NCBI RefSeq assembly: GCF_000382325.1
Contig: NZ_KB908056.1
Coordinates: forward strand, 873,148 to 937,147
From: Woodsholea maritima DSM 17123
GTDB taxonomy: Bacteria > Pseudomonadota > Alphaproteobacteria > Caulobacterales > Maricaulaceae
DNA length: 64,000 bases
Reading direction: 5' to 3'
Numbering within the stretch: the first letter of the stretch is position 1; the number at the start of each line of letters is the position of its first letter. The notes beneath the pieces are model-generated. The model was not told where the DNA came from, did not search any database, and worked only from the letters and a program-made list of their open reading frames with translations. Shown piece after piece: positions 19,194-31,430 of the stretch. A program made the position numbers and the translations under genes.

Positions 19194-19224
19194 AAAAAAA
19201 GATCAGGCGGACATAGCCGCCTGA
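19194..19224 (-). terminator. Intrinsic terminator of the murJ-trpS transcript
   Basis: TCAGGCGG (19203-19210) and CCGCCTGA (19217-19224) form an eight-pair stem. On the minus strand it is followed by seven T residues (19194-19200). It lies 42 bases after the trpS stop and just before the copper-chaperone start. Confidence 0.9.
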
Positions 19225-19265
19225 CCTCTCTAACACAAATTAAACTTATTGTGAGACGCGACCGA

Positions 19266-20306
19266 TTAGCTCGCCCTCCAATAGCCCACCAGGTCACGCA
19301 CCTCATCCATCACCGGCGTAGCGATTTCACGCGCTTTCTCAGCGCCCTGCTTCAACACCGCATCAATCGTGCCTTGATCATCACGCAATTCACGATAGCG
19401 CGCAGAGACATCGCCAAAGAATTCCACCGCCACATCGGCCAGCTTCGGCTTGAACACCCCAAAGCCCTGACCGCCGAATTCAGCCAGAACCTCATCGACA
19501 GACTGGTTATTCAAGGCCGCATAAATGCCAACCAGATTGCGCGCTTCGGGGCGATCATTCAGCCCTTCTGCGGTTTCCGGCAGCACATCGGCATCACTTT
19601 TGGCTTTTTTGATTTTCTTGGCGATTGTGTCCGCATCGTCTTCCAGATTGAGACGAGACAGATCCGACGGATCGGATTTCGACATCTTCTTGGTGCCGTC
19701 TTTCAACGACATCACGCGCGCGCCCGGTCCTTCGATCAAGGGGTCTGGCTGTGGGAAGAAAATCTCGTCCTTATAGAAGTCACGATTGAAGCGCGCGGCA
19801 ATATCGCGCGCCAGTTCCAAATGCTGTTTCTGATCATCGCCCACCGGCACATGGGTCGCCTTATAAATCAGAATATCCGCCGCCATCAGAACCGGATAGG
19901 TGAACAAGCCCACACTGGCGCGTTCAGCATCTTTACCCGCTTTATCTTTAAACTGGGTCATACGCTCTAACCAGCCCATACGCCCGACACAGTTTAGCAC
20001 CCAAGCCAGCTCTGCGTGTTCCGGCACAGAGGATTGAGCAAAGATGGCCGATTTATTGGGATCGACCCCCGCCGCCATATAGGCCGCCGCGATCGAACGG
20101 GTCGTCGCGACCAGCTCTTTCGGGTCATGGGGCATGGTCATGGCATGCATATTGACAACGCAATACAGGCATTCACGGCCCTGATCCTGAAGGGCGGCGA
20201 ACTTTTTCAAGGCCCCCAGATAGTTACCAAGGTGAAGGCGCCCTGTAGGCTGCACACCGGAAAGAACGCGCTCCGGGCCTGTATATCGAGGGGTCGTATC
20301 GGTCAT
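19266..20306 (-). CDS. trpS: Tryptophanyl-tRNA synthetase
   Basis: Class I aminoacyl-tRNA synthetase charging tRNA-Trp. The 346-residue product starting [20 protein letters not shown] has the HIGH-type motif as LHLGNYLG and the KMSKS loop as [10 protein letters not shown]. Length fits the family. A longer reading frame to 20432 exists but would overlap the end of murJ and has no similarity in its extra part. The gene ends the mutS-glnD-murJ-trpS order and is followed by a strong terminator. Confidence 0.97.
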   Translation of the reverse strand: MTDTTPRYTGPERVLSGVQPTGRLHLGNYLGALKKFAALQDQGRECLYCVVNMHAMTMPHDPKELVATTRSIAAAYMAAGVDPNKSAIFAQSSVPEHAELAWVLNCVGRMGWLERMTQFKDKAGKDAERASVGLFTYPVLMAADILIYKATHVPVGDDQKQHLELARDIAARFNRDFYKDEIFFPQPDPLIEGPGARVMSLKDGTKKMSKSDPSDLSRLNLEDDADTIAKKIKKAKSDADVLPETAEGLNDRPEARNLVGIYAALNNQSVDEVLAEFGGQGFGVFKPKLADVAVEFFGDVSARYRELRDDQGTIDAVLKQGAEKAREIATPVMDEVRDLVGYWRAS

Positions 20307-20376
20307 AAGATAAAGTCCATAAGGCGGGTTGGAACATAAAGCGAGATGCGGGTGATAGCGCCCTTCTGACACGCCC

Positions 20377-22017
20377 TCAAGCCTTTGATACGCTATCATC
20401 CTGGCCGCTTGGAGTTTCAAGCTTGGGCTCACTGGGCGTTTTAGGGCCAGATTTCAACGCCTGGCGCAGATCACGCGGGCTGACCGCGCGAATGCCCAGC
20501 GCCACACCGCCAAAGATCACCCCGCCTGCCAGAACCGTGGCGGCCATCACCAGCGGACGATCCAAGGGCAGGGCCGTATAATCCCAAACCTGCGCCAAAG
20601 CCGGAAGGCCCATATAGACCAGCGCCCAGCAACCCGCCCCCATGGCCAGCGCGGCCAGCATGATCCGCGGCAGGCGCGATTTGGACCCCTGATCAAGGAC
20701 CAGCAAGTCTTTGCGATACAGGGTAAAGGCCAACAAGCCGGCATTCAGCCATCCGGCCAAGGTCGTCGCGACGGCCAGACCCAGATAGCCCATCCCGCCA
20801 AAGAAGAGCCCCACCCCGACAACCAGATTGAGCACCATGGAGGCCATGGCATATTGCATCGGGGTCTTGGTATCTTCACGGGCAAAAAAGCCGGGGGCCA
20901 AGACCTTAACCAGAACGAAAGCCGGAAGCCCCAAGCCATAAAGGATCAAAACCGGGGCCGTGCGCGCGGTATCCAGACTGGTAAAATGCCCACCTTCAAA
21001 CAGGCCCCGCACCAGAAAATCAGGGATAAACACAAAGGCGACCGCAGCCGGGACGGTGAGCAGTAATGACAGCTCAATCGCGCGGTTCATCGCATAATCC
21101 CCGCCCACCTTGTCACCCGCGCGCACCCGGCGTGAGAGATTAGGGAGCAGCGCCACGCCCATGGCAATCCCGATCACACCCAAAGGCAATTGATAAAGCC
21201 GCTCAGCATAATAAAGCCAAGACCGCGCGCCCTCTTCCAAGGTCGCGATGGAGGAGGTTACCAGCACATTGATCTGGGTCGCGGCCGCCGCCAACGCGCC
21301 GGGCACGCCAAGTTTGATCAAGCGCGCGACTTTGGGCGTTAATTGAGGCATTTTAAAACGGATGGAAAGCTTGGCTTGACGCGCGCTCAACCACAGCCAG
21401 GCCGCCTGCATCACCCCCGACAAGGTCACGCCGGCCGACAGCCAAGTCACCAAAATATCCGGCGTGACCGGGCGGATATAGGTCGCATAGACCAGAAGAC
21501 TGATCAGAACCACATTGAACAAGGTTGGGGCCGCCGCCGCGACCGCAAATCGACCTTGCGAGTTTAAAACCCCACTGATCAGCGCCGTCACCGCCATGCA
21601 CAACAGATAGGGCATGGTGATTTGCAGCAATAATACCGCCAGCACCCGGCCCGTGGGATCATCACTAAGGCCAGGAAAGAACACATAGACCAGCCAGGGC
21701 GCAGCGAGCTGAAACAGGACCACAACGCCAAAGGTGACCGTTACCAGAAAGGATAAAGCTTCAGAGGCAAAGCGATCAGCGGCATCACGGCCATCGCCTT
21801 CATCGGTTTTGGCATAAAGCGGCACAAAAGCGGCATTAAATGCGCCTTCGGCCAGAATGCGCCGGAAGGTGTTGGGAATAGTCAGGGCCTGAAAGAAGAT
21901 ATCGGCGACACTGCCCGCCCCCAGCGCGCGCGAGGTCAACATATCGCGCACAAAGCCCATAATCCGGCTTAACAGCGTAAAGCCACTGACAACACTTAAA
22001 TTTCGCAATAGCCGCAT
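20377..22017 (-). CDS. murJ: Lipid II flippase MurJ
   Basis: Inner-membrane MOP-superfamily transporter that flips lipid II for peptidoglycan synthesis. The 546 residues carry about fourteen hydrophobic segments. The MurJ-typical N-terminus [23 protein letters not shown], split by position (about 13-35), includes the conserved Arg residues, and [11 protein letters not shown] lies near 57-67. A hydrophilic C-terminal tail of ~35 residues follows. It starts three bases after the glnD stop and is surely co-transcribed with it. Confidence 0.96.
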   Translation of the reverse strand: MRLLRNLSVVSGFTLLSRIMGFVRDMLTSRALGAGSVADIFFQALTIPNTFRRILAEGAFNAAFVPLYAKTDEGDGRDAADRFASEALSFLVTVTFGVVVLFQLAAPWLVYVFFPGLSDDPTGRVLAVLLLQITMPYLLCMAVTALISGVLNSQGRFAVAAAAPTLFNVVLISLLVYATYIRPVTPDILVTWLSAGVTLSGVMQAAWLWLSARQAKLSIRFKMPQLTPKVARLIKLGVPGALAAAATQINVLVTSSIATLEEGARSWLYYAERLYQLPLGVIGIAMGVALLPNLSRRVRAGDKVGGDYAMNRAIELSLLLTVPAAVAFVFIPDFLVRGLFEGGHFTSLDTARTAPVLILYGLGLPAFVLVKVLAPGFFAREDTKTPMQYAMASMVLNLVVGVGLFFGGMGYLGLAVATTLAGWLNAGLLAFTLYRKDLLVLDQGSKSRLPRIMLAALAMGAGCWALVYMGLPALAQVWDYTALPLDRPLVMAATVLAGGVIFGGVALGIRAVSPRDLRQALKSGPKTPSEPKLETPSGQDDSVSKA

Positions 22018-22020
22018 GAT

Positions 22021-24849
22021 TTATCGCCACTCACTGGCGCGTGCGCGTGAAAGACCGCGCGCTTCGGTTTGTTGATCCAAAGTCTCTTCAGGCTTCTCCA
22101 GCATAGCCATCAAATTATCATGCAAGGCTTTTAACCGTTCAGGGTCGGTAATTTTATGACCCTTTTCTGTCACATAGAACACATCGACAGCGCGCTCGCC
22201 ATAGCCATCAATGCGCGCAGCTTGCAGGCTGACCCCGGTTTCGGCAATCACGCGGGCCAAGTCATGTAAAAGCCCTGGCCGATCCCGGCAGGTCGCCTCA
22301 ATCACCAAAGCGCTTTGCGCCGCCTCGACATCCAGATGCACGCTGGGCTGGACGGCAAAGGCCGCTTCACGGCGCTTCACCGGACGCGAGGGCATGGTGA
22401 CATTATCGGTGAGGCCATCGCGGGCCGCCTTGATCACCGCGCCTTGCAATCGCGCGCGCGCCTGTGGGTCATCATGGCCAAAGGGCCGGCCCGAAACATC
22501 CTGCACATAGAACACATCAAAGGCCGAGCCGGTTTGCGTGGTCGCAACCTGCGCGCCCACCACATTGGCCCCTGACAACGCCAAAGCCCCGGCGATATCG
22601 GCAAACAAGCCCTGACGGTCCGGGGCCCAGATCATCACCTCTGCGGCGGACCGGCGCCGATCAATGCGCACCCCGGCGGCGACCGCTTCACCGCGCGCTT
22701 TGGCGGCCCGCACAAAGGCGGCATGGCGCAAACGATCGGTTTCAAAGAAAGCCAACCAATACGCATCTTCCAGATCTGCCGTCCATTCGCGCGCAAAGTC
22801 CGGGTCCAAACGCCCCAAATGATCGCTAACCGCTTTACGCGCCAGATCTGCACGCGCGGACAGACGCGCGCGCGCTTCGCCTTCATCGGCGCGCCGACCC
22901 CCGGCCAGAACCGAAGCGGCGGCCTGATAGAGATCGCGCATCAATTGCGCTTTCCAGCCATTCCAAACCCCCGGCCCGACGGCGCGAATATCCACCACGG
23001 TCAGAATGGTGAGCAGACGCAGGCGCTCCAACGTGCCCACTAAATCGGCAAAATCAATCACGGTGCGCGGGTCAGACAGATCACGGCGCTGGGCGGTATC
23101 ACTCATCTCTAGATGATGACGGATCAACCAGGCGACCAGATTGATCTCGTGATCATCCAGGCCCAAGCGTTCACAGGCCGAATGGGCGCGCTCTGCGCCT
23201 TCGATACACTGATCGCCCTGCCCCTTGCCGGTATCATGCAGCAAAACCGCAAGATGAAGGGCCCGGCGGTGATTGACCAAGGGCGCGATCTGGGTCGCCA
23301 GCGGATGGTCCTGCTGATGCTTACCTTGTTCAATTTCACGTAAGAGGCCCAGCGCCTTCAGCGTATGCTCATCCACCGTATAGCGATGGTACATATTAAA
23401 CTGAGTGCGCGCGACGATGTCGCCAAATTCTGGAATGAACGCGCCCAGCAATCCGGCCTCAGTCATGGCGCGCAAAGTCATATAAAGATCAGGCGCATCC
23501 AACAGCACCGCAAAGAAGGCCCGCGTCGCGCGCGGATCAGAGCGGTAATTATCATCGACAAAGCGCAAGGATTGCCCAATCAAGGCCACCGCATCGGGAT
23601 GTAAATCCAGCTGATGGGCCGAGGCAACTTCAAACAGGCGCAGCATCAAGACGGGATCTTGTTCCACCAAGCTGGGATCGGCAAAGCTAAGACGCCCGGT
23701 TTTGATGACAAAGGCATCATTGTTCAAATCCGCACTGGTCGTGGCAGGCCCGCCCACGGGCATGAAGCGGCCAATCCCTGACGGGGGATCTTTCAATTCA
23801 TCGGCTTCCAGCTTCGCACAGACCAGGCGGGTCAGTGCGCCGACATCAATCGCAGCCCTAAAATAATCACGCATAAAGCTTTCAACGCCAGCGACATCAT
23901 CCCCATCACTATAGCCCATGCGTTCGGCGATTTCCGGCTGCACATCAAAGCTGAGGCGATCATCCTTGCGCTCTTGCAGGGCATGAAGGTGAAAGCGGGT
24001 CGCCCACAGGAAATCACCCGCATGCAGATACCGCTCCACATCGCGCACAGCGAGGAACCCCGTACCCACCCAGCGCTCCAACGCATCGTCACCATAAAGA
24101 ACTTGTGCCAGCCATCGAAGGGTTTGCAGATCACGAAGCCCGCCCTTGCCGTCCTTGATATGGGGTTCCACCTCATAGCGGCTATCACCCTGCTTATCGA
24201 CGCGGGCCTCACGCTCGGTCAATTTGGCGGTGATGAAGGCAGTCATATCGCCCTGACGGATCTGCTGGTGAAAGCGCTCCATCAGATCAGAGACCAGACG
24301 GCCATCGCCTGAGATCAGCCGCAAATCCAAAAGCGCCGTACGCTCCGACACATCATCGGCAGCCAAAGTCAGCGCTTCTTCCACAGTACGCAGCGCCCCG
24401 CCGCCGACATGTAAGCCCACATCCCACAGGGCATAAAGCACGCGCTCAATCACCAGCTGATGATCTTCAGGCGGAACGTCATCGACCAAAAACAGGAGAT
24501 CAATATCAGACTGGGGAGCCAGCTCGCCCGCGCCAAATCCACCCAGGGCACATAGCGCAATCCCGGATTTACGCGCGCCCTCGTCCCAGACCTCCATGGC
24601 GATGGAATCATAAAGCGCATAAAGCACCGCATTCATCACCTGGGCCAGGGTACGGGCCGCTTCCAGCCCGCCTTCCTTACCCTCCAGGCGCGATTGGGCT
24701 TCGGCGCGGCCCTTGGCGATGAATTTCTTCAACCGGGCTAGACCCGCCTTGCGCGATGAAGACGATGACCAGCCCGAGCGCGTGGCCGCCGCCAATTCCG
24801 CGCGCAGACGTAATCCATCAAGACTGGCAGGCAGGGCACTGAGGCGCAT
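22021..24849 (-). CDS. glnD: Bifunctional PII uridylyltransferase/uridylyl-removing enzyme
   Basis: Senses glutamine and modifies PII proteins to control nitrogen metabolism. The 942 residues show the nucleotidyltransferase motif GGFGAGELAPQSDIDLLF (103-120), a central HD phosphohydrolase domain (LAVLLHDTGKGQGD, about 525-540) and two C-terminal ACT domains (starting VMIWAPDRQGLFADIAGAL and VIEATCRDRPGLLHDLARV). All four parts are intact. It follows mutS by 30 bases. With the NtrZ-like gene at the window end, it is one of two genes pointing to nitrogen signalling. Confidence 0.97.
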   Translation of the reverse strand: MRLSALPASLDGLRLRAELAAATRSGWSSSSSRKAGLARLKKFIAKGRAEAQSRLEGKEGGLEAARTLAQVMNAVLYALYDSIAMEVWDEGARKSGIALCALGGFGAGELAPQSDIDLLFLVDDVPPEDHQLVIERVLYALWDVGLHVGGGALRTVEEALTLAADDVSERTALLDLRLISGDGRLVSDLMERFHQQIRQGDMTAFITAKLTEREARVDKQGDSRYEVEPHIKDGKGGLRDLQTLRWLAQVLYGDDALERWVGTGFLAVRDVERYLHAGDFLWATRFHLHALQERKDDRLSFDVQPEIAERMGYSDGDDVAGVESFMRDYFRAAIDVGALTRLVCAKLEADELKDPPSGIGRFMPVGGPATTSADLNNDAFVIKTGRLSFADPSLVEQDPVLMLRLFEVASAHQLDLHPDAVALIGQSLRFVDDNYRSDPRATRAFFAVLLDAPDLYMTLRAMTEAGLLGAFIPEFGDIVARTQFNMYHRYTVDEHTLKALGLLREIEQGKHQQDHPLATQIAPLVNHRRALHLAVLLHDTGKGQGDQCIEGAERAHSACERLGLDDHEINLVAWLIRHHLEMSDTAQRRDLSDPRTVIDFADLVGTLERLRLLTILTVVDIRAVGPGVWNGWKAQLMRDLYQAAASVLAGGRRADEGEARARLSARADLARKAVSDHLGRLDPDFAREWTADLEDAYWLAFFETDRLRHAAFVRAAKARGEAVAAGVRIDRRRSAAEVMIWAPDRQGLFADIAGALALSGANVVGAQVATTQTGSAFDVFYVQDVSGRPFGHDDPQARARLQGAVIKAARDGLTDNVTMPSRPVKRREAAFAVQPSVHLDVEAAQSALVIEATCRDRPGLLHDLARVIAETGVSLQAARIDGYGERAVDVFYVTEKGHKITDPERLKALHDNLMAMLEKPEETLDQQTEARGLSRARASEWR

Positions 24850-24879
24850 GGAAGACCCCTAAGGACAAGAATTGAGCGC

Positions 24880-27576
24880 TTAGCTTCTATTATCGAGCAT
24901 TTCTCGCAACTCATAAAGCAGAGCTTGCGCATCCCTTGGACTTAACGCATCCAGATCCATAGCTTTGAGTTTTAATTCCACTTTTGAGGGTTCTGGTTCT
25001 CGAACCTGCGCCATGACGGTGGAAAATAGCGGTAAATCATGCAGCGCAGCCGCTGGCGCGCCATCGGCTTCCAACCGGTCGAGAATATCTTGTGCCCGCA
25101 CCACCGCGCGCTTGGGAAGACCTGCGCGCTTGGCGACCTCCACCCCGTAGGAGCGATCGGCCGGGCCTGGGCCCACCTCGTGCAGGAAGACCAGATCGCC
25201 CTTCCATTCCTTGGCCCGCAAAGACACATTTCCGGCCGCATCCAGATCATCGGCCAGCCGTGTCAGCTCGTGATAGTGCGTGGCGAACAGCGCGCGGCAT
25301 TGATTGACATCATGGAGATGCTCAACCGCGGCCCAAGCAATCGACAGGCCATCAAAGGTCGCAGTTCCGCGCCCAATCTCATCCAAGATCACCAGCGCGC
25401 GTGGGCCCGCTTGGTTTAATATCGCGGCGGTTTCGATCATCTCCGCCATAAAAGTCGAGCGCCCGCGCGCCAGATCATCGGCTGCGCCCACGCGTGAGAA
25501 GAGCCGATCCACCAGACCGATATGGGCTGCACGTGCGGGCACATAAAGCCCGGCCTGGGCCATCACGGCAATCAACGCATTCTGGCGCAGGAAGGTTGAT
25601 TTACCGGCCATATTCGGCCCCGTGACCAAAACCATGCGCGAATGACTTTTTCCAGCACCATCCAGACAGCAGGAATTGGGGGCAAAGGGGCCATCGCCTG
25701 CACGGGTCAAGGCCGCTTCAACCACCGGGTGGCGTGCGCCCTCAATCTCAAACATCAAGCTGGTATCGACCTGGGGTCTAACCGCCTGATGACGATCAGC
25801 CCAGGCCCCCCCAGCGGCGGCGACATCCAGATCGGCCAACGCCTTGGCACTGGCGCGAATGGCATCGGCCTCAGCCTCGATGCGGGTCCGGAAGGCCTCG
25901 AACATCTCTTGTTCCATGGCCAGCGCACGTTCACCAGCCTGGGCGATCTTGGCTTCCAATTCGCCCAGTTCCGGGGTTGAGAACCGCACCGCATTCGCCA
26001 AGGTCTGGCGATGGATGAAGCGATGATCGCCCATCAAGGCATCGCCATGTTTGGCGCTGACTTCGATGAAATAGCCCAGCACATTATTATGCTTGACCTT
26101 AAGGGCGCTGACCCCACTGGCCTCCGCATACGTCCTTTGCAAACCGGCCACGATACGCCGGGATTCATCGCGAAGGCCGCGCGCCTCATCCAGGGCACCA
26201 TGCCAACCCGGCTTGATAAAACCGCCATCGCGCAAAAGAAGCGGCGGCTCGTCATCCAGCGCCTTTTCCAAATCCTGCACCAGGCCGGCCAGCTGAGGCT
26301 TATTGATCAGCGAGAGCGTATTCAGCGCGGCGTCAATCACCTGCGGCGGGGCGGCCAAAGGCATTTGGGCAAAATCCGCACACAGATATTCACCTTCACG
26401 CAGGGCACTCGCCAGCGATTTAAGATCACGCGGACCCCCGCGCCCCAGCGCCAAGCGCGACAGGGCGCGCGCCGGATCCCCGGCGGCTTTCAGGCGGGTG
26501 CGCACCTGCTCACGCAGGCCCGCATCTTCCATAAAATATTGCACACCATCGAGACGCGCATGGATAAGATCAAGATCCAGGCTGGGCCGGGCCAAACGCT
26601 CCGCCAGGGCGCGCGCACCGGGGGCGGTGACTGTCAGATCAATCGCATCGAGCAACGAGCCTTTGCGGCTACCAGACAGGGTGCGTTCAATCTCCAAACT
26701 CGCGCGCGCGGCCGGATCAATCGCCATCGCGCTGCCCGCAACATGGCTGACGGGCGGTTGTAATTTCGCCGGTGCTCCGGCTTGCGACAGCTCCAGATAA
26801 TCAAGAAGCGCGCCCAGTGCGGAGATTTGCGCCTTGGTAAAATCGCCAAAGGCTTCCAGGGTTTGGACGTTAAACTGTGCTTTTAAACGCCGCTCTGCCG
26901 AGCCGACATCAAATTTGGTCTTCGGCCGCGCGGTGACCGAGGCCAGGGGACAGGCCATCTCCACCGTCTTGATATCCTCATCCAGCACCAGAATTTCGGC
27001 CGGATTGAGCGCGGCAAGTTCCGCCTCCATATTTGTCTCATCCACCCCGGCGCTGGCAAATTCGCCCGTGGAGACATCGGCCCAGGACAGCGCGCGCTCG
27101 CCGGTCGCCAGACGGGTCAGCGCCGCAATCCGGTTGGCCGAGCGCGCATCGAGAAGATCATCTTCGGTCAAAGTGCCCGGTGTGACGATGCGCACAATGG
27201 CGCGCTTAACCACCGATTTAGAGCCGCGCTTTTTGGCCTCCGCCGGGTCTTCGATCTGTTCACCGACCGCGACTTTGAAACCGGCCTTGATCAGGCGCGA
27301 GAGATAGATCTGGGCATTATGAACCGGCACCCCGCACATGGCGATGGGCTCACCTTGATGTTCGCCCCTTTTGGTCAAGGCAATATCGAGCGCTTCTGAT
27401 GCGCGCACCGCATCATCAAAAAACAGCTCATAGAAATCACCCATGCGGTAAAACAAAAGCGCCTCAATGGGCGCATCTGCGCGCAGGGTTAAAAACTGTT
27501 CCATCATCGGGGTTGCCCCCTCAGGCGATGGAAATTGACGGGTAAAAATCGAAGATGCGCTCAAAGAATGGGTCAT
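24880..27576 (-). CDS. mutS: DNA mismatch repair ATPase MutS
   Basis: Recognises mismatches and starts repair with MutL. The 898-residue product has the mismatch-binding segment [11 protein letters not shown] ... [11 protein letters not shown] with the Phe-x-Glu motif, the Walker [10 protein letters not shown], and [17 protein letters not shown]. The ATG at 27576 gives a normal N-terminus. A further upstream start at 27693 would leave only three bases to the divergent maeB and is unlikely. It heads the mutS-glnD-murJ-trpS run. Confidence 0.96.
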   Translation of the reverse strand: MTHSLSASSIFTRQFPSPEGATPMMEQFLTLRADAPIEALLFYRMGDFYELFFDDAVRASEALDIALTKRGEHQGEPIAMCGVPVHNAQIYLSRLIKAGFKVAVGEQIEDPAEAKKRGSKSVVKRAIVRIVTPGTLTEDDLLDARSANRIAALTRLATGERALSWADVSTGEFASAGVDETNMEAELAALNPAEILVLDEDIKTVEMACPLASVTARPKTKFDVGSAERRLKAQFNVQTLEAFGDFTKAQISALGALLDYLELSQAGAPAKLQPPVSHVAGSAMAIDPAARASLEIERTLSGSRKGSLLDAIDLTVTAPGARALAERLARPSLDLDLIHARLDGVQYFMEDAGLREQVRTRLKAAGDPARALSRLALGRGGPRDLKSLASALREGEYLCADFAQMPLAAPPQVIDAALNTLSLINKPQLAGLVQDLEKALDDEPPLLLRDGGFIKPGWHGALDEARGLRDESRRIVAGLQRTYAEASGVSALKVKHNNVLGYFIEVSAKHGDALMGDHRFIHRQTLANAVRFSTPELGELEAKIAQAGERALAMEQEMFEAFRTRIEAEADAIRASAKALADLDVAAAGGAWADRHQAVRPQVDTSLMFEIEGARHPVVEAALTRAGDGPFAPNSCCLDGAGKSHSRMVLVTGPNMAGKSTFLRQNALIAVMAQAGLYVPARAAHIGLVDRLFSRVGAADDLARGRSTFMAEMIETAAILNQAGPRALVILDEIGRGTATFDGLSIAWAAVEHLHDVNQCRALFATHYHELTRLADDLDAAGNVSLRAKEWKGDLVFLHEVGPGPADRSYGVEVAKRAGLPKRAVVRAQDILDRLEADGAPAAALHDLPLFSTVMAQVREPEPSKVELKLKAMDLDALSPRDAQALLYELREMLDNRS

Positions 27577-27696
27577 GATGTGCGATTTAGTGCCGGGGTT
27601 CTTTGCAGTTGGCAAGACATGGCCTGTTGCCGTGCTACGCGAAGTGTTTAGGGTGTCTCGCCGTCTACCCTTCCTTCCGGTTAAAGGCCACACAAG

Positions 27697-29985
27697 ATGA
27701 CTGACCGCACCAGTAAAATTGATGATGATGAAGCCTTAGCGTTCCACCGCTATCCTGAACCCGGTAAGGTTGCCATTCGCGCGACCAAACCCATGGCCAC
27801 CCAGCGCGATCTATCGCTGGCCTATTCGCCGGGCGTTGCCGCCCCGGTCAAGGCCATCGCCGCCAATCCCGATGCCGCCTATGATTACACCTCCAAGGGT
27901 AATATGGTCGCGGTCATTTCCAATGGTACGGCGATTTTGGGCCTGGGTGATTTAGGGGCTGCGGCCTCGAAGCCGGTGATGGAGGGTAAGGCCGTCCTCT
28001 TCAAACGCTTCGCCGATGTCGATGGCATTGATATCGAAGTTGAAGAAAATGACCCCGAAGCCTTCATCGAATGCGTCAAGCGCTTCGGGAATAGCTTTGG
28101 CGGTATCAATCTGGAAGATATCAAAGGCCCCGATTGCTTCATCATCGAAGACCGTCTGCGCGAAGTGCTGGATATTCCCGTCTTCCACGATGACCAACAC
28201 GGCACCGCCATCATCTCTGCGGCGGGCGTACTCAATGCCTGTGAGCTGACCGGGCGCAAGCTTGAAGATCTGACGGTGGTTGTGAATGGCGCAGGCGCGG
28301 CCGGCATTGCGGTGCTGGAGCTGATCAAATCCATGGGCGTCAAGCACGACAATGCGATTTTGTGCGATTCTAAAGGCGTCATCTATAAAGGCCGCGAAGA
28401 GGGGATGAACCAGTGGAAATCGGCCCATGCGGTCGATACCGACCGGCGCACCCTGGAAGAGGCGCTGGATGGCGCGGATTGCTTTATCGGGCTGTCCATC
28501 AAAGGGGCGGTGACTAAATCCATGGTCAAATCCATGGCCGCCGATCCGATCATCTTCGCCATGGCCAATCCGGACCCTGAAATTACCCCGGAAGAAGTGC
28601 GTGAAGCGCGCTCTGACGCGATCATGGCCACAGGGCGTTCGGATTATCCCAACCAGGTCAATAACGTCCTGGGCTTTCCCTATATCTTCCGTGGGGCGCT
28701 GGATGTGCGCGCGCGCACTATCAATGAAGAGATGAAGGTCGCCGCAGCGAAAGCGCTGGCTGAATTGGCGCGTGAAGATGTGCCCGATGAAGTCGCCGCC
28801 GCCTATCATGGGAACCGGCCAAGCTTTGGGCGCGACTATATCATCCCGGCACCGTTTGATCCGCGCCTCATCTCTCACGTGCCGCCTTATGTGGCACAAG
28901 CGGCGATGGATTCGGGCGTCGCCCGCAAACCGATTTCCGACATGAACGCCTATCGTTCAGCCCTGAAACGTCGTCTCGATCCAACCGCCGCAACCTTGCA
29001 GGCGATCTATGATGAGGTGCGCGCCGCCCCCCAAAAAACCATCGCATTTGCGGAAGGCGAAGAGCCCAGCGTCATTCGTGCCGCCCATGCCTTCCAATCT
29101 CAAGGCCTGGGTAAAGCCATCTTGGTGGGCCGGGTTGAAACCACCCATGCCAATATGCGTCTTGTGGGTGTGCCTACCGACAGTATCGAAGTCGTCAATG
29201 CGCGCCTGTCCGAAGCCAATACCGATTATGCGGACTTCCTTTATAAGCGCCTGCAACGCCAGGGCTATCTGCGCCGTGATGTGCAGCGCCTGGTCAATCA
29301 GGATCGTAACGTCTTTGCCGCCTGCATGGTCGCCATGGGGGCCGCTGACGGCATGGTCACGGGGACAACCCGGAACTATGCCCAGGCCTTGAGCGATGTG
29401 AAGCTTGTCCTCGATCAGGCTGAAGGCGAGCGCGTCATGGGGATGTCGGTGGTCCTGACCCAGGGCCGAACGCTGTTCATCGCCGATACCAATGTCACTG
29501 AGTTTCCAACCTCTGAGGCTTTGGCCGATATGGCGGTTGAGGTGGCGGCAGCGGCCCGGCGCTTTGGCGCGAAACCGCGCGTGGCTTTCCTCTCCTATTC
29601 CACCTTCGGCAATCCTCATGGCGAACGCTCTGAGAAAATCCAGGCCGCCGTCAAAGCTCTCGATGAGCGAGGGGTGGATTTTGAGTACGAAGGCGAGATG
29701 AATGCCGATGTCGCGCTCGACCCCGGTCATCGCCGTCTCTATCCCTTCTCGCGCCTGTCTGGGCCAGCAAATGTGCTGATCATGCCGGCGATCCACGCCG
29801 CCTCGATCTCCACCAAGCTGTTGCGCGCCGCGGGCGGGGCGACCGTGCTCGGCCCGATGCTGCTCGGTTTGGAGAAACAGGTGCAGATTGCGCGCCTGGG
29901 CTCCAGCGTCACCGACATCATGAATTTGGCTGCTTTGGCCGCCCATGACTTGTCCGCCAGCGCGGTCAATGGCGAGGGCGAATAA
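27697..29985 (+). CDS. maeB: NADP-dependent malic enzyme with phosphotransacetylase-like domain
   Basis: Oxidative decarboxylation of malate to pyruvate with NADPH formation. Residues ~1-430 are the malic enzyme part ([28 protein letters not shown], and the Rossmann-like [15 protein letters not shown]). Residues ~440-755 are a phosphate acetyl/butyryltransferase-like domain that is usually regulatory rather than catalytic. The 762-residue length is that of the MaeB type. AAAGG precedes the ATG. It is divergent from mutS and followed by a strong terminator. Confidence 0.97.
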   Translation: MTDRTSKIDDDEALAFHRYPEPGKVAIRATKPMATQRDLSLAYSPGVAAPVKAIAANPDAAYDYTSKGNMVAVISNGTAILGLGDLGAAASKPVMEGKAVLFKRFADVDGIDIEVEENDPEAFIECVKRFGNSFGGINLEDIKGPDCFIIEDRLREVLDIPVFHDDQHGTAIISAAGVLNACELTGRKLEDLTVVVNGAGAAGIAVLELIKSMGVKHDNAILCDSKGVIYKGREEGMNQWKSAHAVDTDRRTLEEALDGADCFIGLSIKGAVTKSMVKSMAADPIIFAMANPDPEITPEEVREARSDAIMATGRSDYPNQVNNVLGFPYIFRGALDVRARTINEEMKVAAAKALAELAREDVPDEVAAAYHGNRPSFGRDYIIPAPFDPRLISHVPPYVAQAAMDSGVARKPISDMNAYRSALKRRLDPTAATLQAIYDEVRAAPQKTIAFAEGEEPSVIRAAHAFQSQGLGKAILVGRVETTHANMRLVGVPTDSIEVVNARLSEANTDYADFLYKRLQRQGYLRRDVQRLVNQDRNVFAACMVAMGAADGMVTGTTRNYAQALSDVKLVLDQAEGERVMGMSVVLTQGRTLFIADTNVTEFPTSEALADMAVEVAAAARRFGAKPRVAFLSYSTFGNPHGERSEKIQAAVKALDERGVDFEYEGEMNADVALDPGHRRLYPFSRLSGPANVLIMPAIHAASISTKLLRAAGGATVLGPMLLGLEKQVQIARLGSSVTDIMNLAALAAHDLSASAVNGEGE

Positions 29986-30005
29986 CCCCGCCCTTCACGA
30001 CTAAA

Positions 30006-30042
30006 AGAAATAAGGCCGGGTCCATGATCCGGCCTTATTTCT
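30006..30042. terminator. Bidirectional terminator between maeB and the AmpG-like gene
   Basis: AGAAATAAGGCCGG (30006-30019) and CCGGCCTTATTTCT (30029-30042) form a fourteen-pair stem with a nine-base loop. The stem's outer A/T-rich end can serve as the T-tract in either direction. It sits 20 bases after maeB and touches the stop codon of the convergent gene. Confidence 0.85.
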
Positions 30043-31387
30043 AACCCTCTTGGGCCTTTTGATCGGGCGGGGTGAAATCAATCTCGCCCTTGGCCGCTTT
30101 GGATCCAAAGGCTAAAACCGCAATCACCATCAAGGTCGCTGGGATGGCATAACTCGCCGTGATCAAGAAGAAGTGCACATAGCCCACGGCCTCGGCCAAA
30201 ATCCCCGAAAGGCCCGCCAAAAACTTATTCACCAGCGCATAAAGCGAAGATAATAAGGCGTATTGCGTCGCCGCATTGGCCGGATCCGTCAGGGAAGACA
30301 TATAGGCGATCAAAATCGTGCCGGTAAAACCGCCTGCGATATTATCGAACATGATCGCCAGGCCAACGCGCCAAACCTCATCCGGCCCGCCGGTTTGCGC
30401 CAGCCAGGCATAGGCCCCGTTCGACACCAAGGTCAAAAGCCCCCCGATCACCATGGTGGGCAGAACCCCAAAGCGGAACGCCAAAAAGCCCCCCAGAAAG
30501 CCGCCGGTGACGGTGGCGATAATTCCCGGCCCGCCTTGCAAGGCCCCAATAATATCACCGGCATAGCCCAGATCGGCATAGAGGGGCGAGGCCATAATCC
30601 CCATGGTAAAATCGCTCAGACGATAGATGGCGATCATCACAAAAACCGGAATAATCCAGAATTTCAACCGGGTGAGAAACTGCTTAAACGGATCCACGAT
30701 CGCAACGCCCATCCGCTTGGCGAACGACATCGGCGGTTCAGCCTGGGAGGGATCGCGCGCGGGCTCCTTCATCAACAGCACAAAAACGCCGCCAATCACC
30801 ATGGTCGCGGCCATCACCGTGAAGGAAATCCGCCAATTGGTCCAAGATGCCACGGCCAGACCAAAACCTGCAAACATGATCGCCCCGCGATAGCCCATCA
30901 CATAGGCCGCGGCCATATTGGCCTGATTATCATTGGTCGCGCTTTCAATGCGCCAGGCATCAATCGCGATATCTAAGGTGGCTCCGGAATAGGCCAGGAT
31001 CATCGCCCCCGCCAGGGTCAGCCAAAGCCCTTGTGACGGCGTGGAATAGCCAATGACCAACAGCCCGACAATCGTGCCCACAATCGCCACCAGCATCCAG
31101 CTGCGCCGACGGCCCAAAGCCTTCGTCAGGAAGGGAATGGGAATGCGATCAACCGCTGGGGACCACATCCATTTGACCGTATAGGCAATGGTCACCCAAT
31201 ACATGAAGCCGATTGTGGCTTTATCAATGCCTTCAGACCGCAGCCAATAAGAGAGCTTCTGAAAGACCATCATCAGGGGCAGGCCAGAGGCGAAGCCCAA
31301 AATCAGCATGGACAGCATTAAAGGCGTCGCATAGACACGCACAGTCTGCAGCCAGGAATGGCGTGCTTTGATCAGAGCATCAGACAT
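30041..31387 (-). CDS. AmpG-like MFS permease
   Basis: A 448-residue inner-membrane protein with about twelve hydrophobic segments. The N-terminal GFASGLPLMMVFQKLSYWL stretch and SGATLDIAIDAWRIE near 135-149 match the AmpG family, which imports anhydromuropeptides released during peptidoglycan turnover. Many alphaproteobacteria carry several AmpG-like paralogs, some with other substrates, so peptidoglycan recycling is likely but not certain. No ampD, nagZ or beta-lactamase gene lies nearby. It is followed by a shared bidirectional terminator. Confidence 0.85.
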   Translation of the reverse strand: MSDALIKARHSWLQTVRVYATPLMLSMLILGFASGLPLMMVFQKLSYWLRSEGIDKATIGFMYWVTIAYTVKWMWSPAVDRIPIPFLTKALGRRRSWMLVAIVGTIVGLLVIGYSTPSQGLWLTLAGAMILAYSGATLDIAIDAWRIESATNDNQANMAAAYVMGYRGAIMFAGFGLAVASWTNWRISFTVMAATMVIGGVFVLLMKEPARDPSQAEPPMSFAKRMGVAIVDPFKQFLTRLKFWIIPVFVMIAIYRLSDFTMGIMASPLYADLGYAGDIIGALQGGPGIIATVTGGFLGGFLAFRFGVLPTMVIGGLLTLVSNGAYAWLAQTGGPDEVWRVGLAIMFDNIAGGFTGTILIAYMSSLTDPANAATQYALLSSLYALVNKFLAGLSGILAEAVGYVHFFLITASYAIPATLMVIAVLAFGSKAAKGEIDFTPPDQKAQEG

Positions 31388-31430
31388 CAGAAGATCCCAG
31401 CATAAAGATTTTATTTAGGCTGGACTTTTT

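Noticed and set aside
27952-29946. Long open frames antisense to maeB
   Set aside because: They mirror the codon pattern of maeB, which has clear family motifs throughout; the antisense products resemble nothing.
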